DNA of 9,563 nt from Gammaproteobacteria bacterium (lineage in GTDB: Bacteria; Pseudomonadota; Gammaproteobacteria; SZUA-229): positions 1 through 9,563 of the forward strand of contig JAJRTD010000185.1 of the NCBI GenBank assembly GCA_024278435.1. Reading direction: 5' to 3'. Numbering within the stretch: position 1 is the stretch's first letter; the number at the start of each line of letters is the position of its first letter. Below the pieces are notes generated by a model. That model was given only the letters and a program-made list of their open reading frames with translations, did not search any database and was not told the DNA's origin. A program made the translations under genes and the position numbers. Below, in pieces: positions 7,500 to 9,563 of this stretch.

Positions 7500-8153
7500 C
7501 TAATTGGGCACATGCATCCACCAGTGATGTTCATTGACAGAATAGACCGGTACATAATGAAAGATGTCGACGTGCGAAATCACTTCATCAATCTGGTTAT
7601 CAAGAATAAGGATGTCATTGTTGTTTTTAATCGCCATTACCGCGTGCGGAATTCTCAGGTTGGTATCCTGCACCACGACGACCCGCATTGCCTCAACATC
7701 GTAACCCAGCCATTTCATGGACAGCATTTTAATAATGGCGTAATCCTCGCAGTCGCCATTATTTACCAGGAACTCTTTTGGCGTGGCCCAGTAATCATTC
7801 ACGCCGTAATTTTCAATGTCGAGGATATATTCTTTTTCATTGGCGTATTTATTAACCTGCTTTATCTGCTGCAGCACCGGCAGCTGGCGGATACTTTTTA
7901 AAAAGGCCTGCCATTGCTTCAAATGGCACTGGTTAAACTGCACTGACTGGCAGGAGCGGGAGTCCTTCAAATCCAGCAGGTGACGCTCGAGGACAGACAG
8001 CCATTGCGGAAATATTGACAGGTTCTGCTTCTGTATTTCCTGGTAACCAAACAGACCGGAAACGCTGGAACTCGCCGACCACGCAGCCGGGCCGGCCGTA
8101 AAATTCAGCAGTAAAAACAGCGCTATCAGCAAATATCGGGTATTTTTCAGCAT
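7500..8153 (-). CDS. LapG-like transglutaminase-type cysteine protease (BTLCP/DUF920)
   Basis: A 217-residue exported protein. The signal peptide (1-27) runs from MLKNTRYLL to a WSA cleavage site. The mature protein shows the bacterial transglutaminase-like cysteine protease pattern: a Cys pair at 68 and 76, NDYWATPKEF (119-128), GDCEDYAIIK (133-142) with catalytic Cys135, His170 in PHAVMA and Asp185 in ILILDNQ. The Asp134, Glu136 and Asp137 around the Cys correspond to calcium-binding residues of LapG. LapG is a periplasmic, Ca2+-dependent protease that clips large adhesins and releases biofilm cells, so a similar action is a reasonable inference. Many family members are uncharacterised, so the substrate here is not known. 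It is the first gene of a two-gene operon with the degenerate HD-GYP receptor. No obvious ribosome site precedes the ATG. Confidence 0.87.
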   Translation of the reverse strand: MLKNTRYLLIALFLLLNFTAGPAAWSASSSVSGLFGYQEIQKQNLSIFPQWLSVLERHLLDLKDSRSCQSVQFNQCHLKQWQAFLKSIRQLPVLQQIKQVNKYANEKEYILDIENYGVNDYWATPKEFLVNNGDCEDYAIIKMLSMKWLGYDVEAMRVVVVQDTNLRIPHAVMAIKNNNDILILDNQIDEVISHVDIFHYVPVYSVNEHHWWMHVPN

Positions 8154-8160
8154 TGACAGC

Positions 8161-8166
8161 TATAAT
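8161..8166 (+). promoter_or_regulatory. -10-like TATAAT in the 50-bp divergent gap
   Basis: The space between the LapG-like gene (starting 8153, leftward) and the beta-barrel gene (starting 8204, rightward) is only about 50 nt and is AT-rich. A perfect TATAAT at 8161-8166 could drive the rightward gene with a leader of about 30 nt, but no good -35 is seen. An overlapping TATTAT reads leftward at 8162-8167 and would give an almost leaderless transcript. Confidence 0.3.
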
Positions 8167-8203
8167 ACTTAAGTTGTTAACATCCTGCACTACTTTGTTT
8201 TAT

Positions 8204-9514
8204 ATGAATTTTATAATACCGAAACCCGTCTGCCGTCTCCTGTTTATTGTTATTTCCGCGCAACTGTTTGCTGCTACGGCACTGGCCGATACAGCTGCAG
8301 ACACAGCACAGGTCGATGAATCTTTAAGTGACCCGACCGCCCAGAAAATTTTTGACCTGGCAATGGAGGAGCGTGACAGCGGCAAGATATATGACGCCAT
8401 TGAGAAGTTTGAATATATTTTAAGTCGCCGCCCCTCGCTCAACCGGGCCCGACTGGAACTGGCTGTCAGTTACCATCGAGCCAGCCAGTATGACGATGCC
8501 ATGCGCGAATTCCAGAAGGTGCTTGACGACCCGGAAACACCGGAGAAAGTCCGCCTCGCCATCCTGGCCTATATCGGGCAGCTGAGCAGTGACGAACTGA
8601 AACCTGAATCAGAGAACAGCTTTTCCTACTACGCAAAAGTCGGCGCCCTGTACAACACCAATATCAACTTTGCACCGTTACGCGGCAGTATCGACTATGA
8701 GATTCCTGCCGGAGAGGACAGGGCATCCCCCGGCCTCGATACCTTTTTTAGCGCCTCGCACCGCTACCGCAACAACAAACCTTTTAACACCGCTGGCGCC
8801 GCAACCAACTTTGAATGGCAGAGCCAGATCTCATGGACCGGCAATAACTACACCCGCATCCGTGATTTCAGCCTGAATATTGTCAGCGCCAGCACCGGCC
8901 CGGCCTGGATTTCCACCGGACGCTGGCGCGGCGCCATCAATGTACAGATCGACCAGACTTATTTCGGTAATTCAACGCTGGGCACCTTTATATCCCTTAA
9001 CCCGTTAGTCACTTTTGATCTGGGCAATTACCGCAGCGTCACTATTGAAGCCTCCTATACTGACAACAACTTTGCGCGCACCGCAGACCAGGGACGTGAT
9101 GGTAACAGCGTACTGGCCGGCGCAGCCTATACCTCTCTGCTCGGTGGTGTCGACAATGGCCTGGAGGCCGGTTTCCGTCTGACCGACCAGACCGCGGATG
9201 ATGACCAATACGGCTACCAGAGCGGCGAAGTCTATTTTGGCGGCTTTGCCGGTGCCGGTGCAAACAGCAACTTTTATCTCAACCTGAATTTTGAACAGTA
9301 CAATTTTGACGCCGCCGATACCGTCTCCGGTACCATACGCGATGAGATCGAAAGCCGCTATGTACTGGGTTACAACATGGACATCAAGCAGGGCTTTATG
9401 CAGGGTTGGACACTCAATACGCACATCTCCTTTACCAAAAACAACTCCAATGTCGATGCCTTCAGTTATGAAAGAAAACTGTTTGCCATCAACTTCGCGC
9501 GTTACTTTATATAA
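8204..9514 (+). CDS. TPR plus beta-barrel outer-membrane protein (Slam/DUF560-like)
   Basis: A 436-residue outer-membrane protein. I start it at 8204, because the signal peptide (MNFIIPKPVCRLLF to ALA, residues 1-28) then stands at the true N-terminus. The open frame reaches back to 8153 but that would place 17 residues in front. After a short Ala/Asp linker come two or three TPR helix pairs (about 44-127, including YDAIEKFEYILSRRP and YDDAMREFQKVLDDP). From about 140 onward the sequence alternates in amphipathic beta strands with aromatic turns, beginning YYAKVGALYNTNINFAP, and ends in FARYFI. The C-terminus fits a beta-barrel, and the TPR-plus-barrel plan fits the Slam (surface lipoprotein assembly modifier) type. 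The assignment is by architecture. It could be another surface or secretion-associated porin. Ribosome site is weak. Confidence 0.75.
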   Translation: MNFIIPKPVCRLLFIVISAQLFAATALADTAADTAQVDESLSDPTAQKIFDLAMEERDSGKIYDAIEKFEYILSRRPSLNRARLELAVSYHRASQYDDAMREFQKVLDDPETPEKVRLAILAYIGQLSSDELKPESENSFSYYAKVGALYNTNINFAPLRGSIDYEIPAGEDRASPGLDTFFSASHRYRNNKPFNTAGAATNFEWQSQISWTGNNYTRIRDFSLNIVSASTGPAWISTGRWRGAINVQIDQTYFGNSTLGTFISLNPLVTFDLGNYRSVTIEASYTDNNFARTADQGRDGNSVLAGAAYTSLLGGVDNGLEAGFRLTDQTADDDQYGYQSGEVYFGGFAGAGANSNFYLNLNFEQYNFDAADTVSGTIRDEIESRYVLGYNMDIKQGFMQGWTLNTHISFTKNNSNVDAFSYERKLFAINFARYFI

Positions 9515-9529
9515 GCGGAAACACAAATC

Positions 9530-9556
9530 CTGCCAGAAAAAACCGCCAACTGGCAG
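9530..9556. terminator. Inverted repeat after the beta-barrel gene, possible terminator
   Basis: CTGCCAG (9530-9536) and CTGGCAG (9550-9556) are exact complements with a 13-nt loop, starting 16 nt after the beta-barrel stop codon. On the + strand the hairpin is followed by AAAAGCC, so there is no U-tract. Read leftward, a T-run falls in the loop. It may help stop transcription, but it is not a textbook terminator. The window ends seven bases later. Confidence 0.35.
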
Positions 9557-9563
9557 AAAAGCC

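Noticed and set aside
7482..7901. 139-codon plus-strand frame opposite the LapG-like gene
   Set aside because: It is the antisense of a conserved catalytic region; the minus-strand product has all family motifs.
8153..8203. Upstream extension of the beta-barrel frame to 8153
   Set aside because: It would put 17 residues ahead of a complete signal peptide and start within the promoter region of the divergent gene.
9005..9526. 173-codon minus-strand frame opposite the beta-barrel gene
   Set aside because: It is antisense to the barrel strands, with no ribosome site or recognisable domain, and the plus-strand gene has a signal peptide and barrel pattern.

Overview
The window looks like chromosomal DNA of a gammaproteobacterium with moderate GC. 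The best clue is the order MoxR ATPase, DUF58 protein, TgpA-type transglutaminase (431-4324, + strand), an arrangement known from Pseudomonas and relatives. A secreted Gly/Tyr/Pro/Trp-rich protein cut by the left edge resembles sulfur globule proteins, which would fit a sulfur-oxidising lineage, but that is inference from composition alone.

Layout. 1-242 (-): sulfur-globule-like exported protein, partial, with a good sigma70-type promoter flanked by an 8-bp inverted repeat. 431-4324 (+): tightly packed moxR, DUF58, tgpA operon, probably acting on the cell envelope. 4329-4425: palindromic intergenic element between convergent genes. 4432-4818 (-): single-domain thioredoxin-like protein with a CSPC active site. 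4891-5367 (+): small cupin (DUF861/Cupin_3 type) followed after 15 nt by a 61-residue two-helix membrane protein. 5451-8153 (-): two-gene operon made of a LapG-like (BTLCP/DUF920) periplasmic cysteine protease followed by a membrane receptor with a periplasmic sensor region, a PAS domain and an HD-GYP domain. 8204-9514 (+): divergently transcribed TPR plus beta-barrel outer-membrane protein. The window ends in a hairpin at 9530-9556.

The most interesting part is 5451-9514. The HD-GYP domain has lost the HD dyad (now Ala-Asn) and the other expected metal ligands, yet keeps the GSGYP motif. It is therefore probably a non-catalytic c-di-GMP receptor rather than a phosphodiesterase. Next to it, on the same strand, is a LapG-like protease with intact Cys-His-Asp residues and the calcium-binding DCED signature. 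This recalls the Lap system, in which LapD, a catalytically dead EAL receptor, sequesters LapG in the periplasm to control cleavage of an adhesin. A version using a dead HD-GYP receptor would be unusual. The divergent TPR/beta-barrel gene may be the surface component. No large adhesin is in the window, so the link is a hypothesis.
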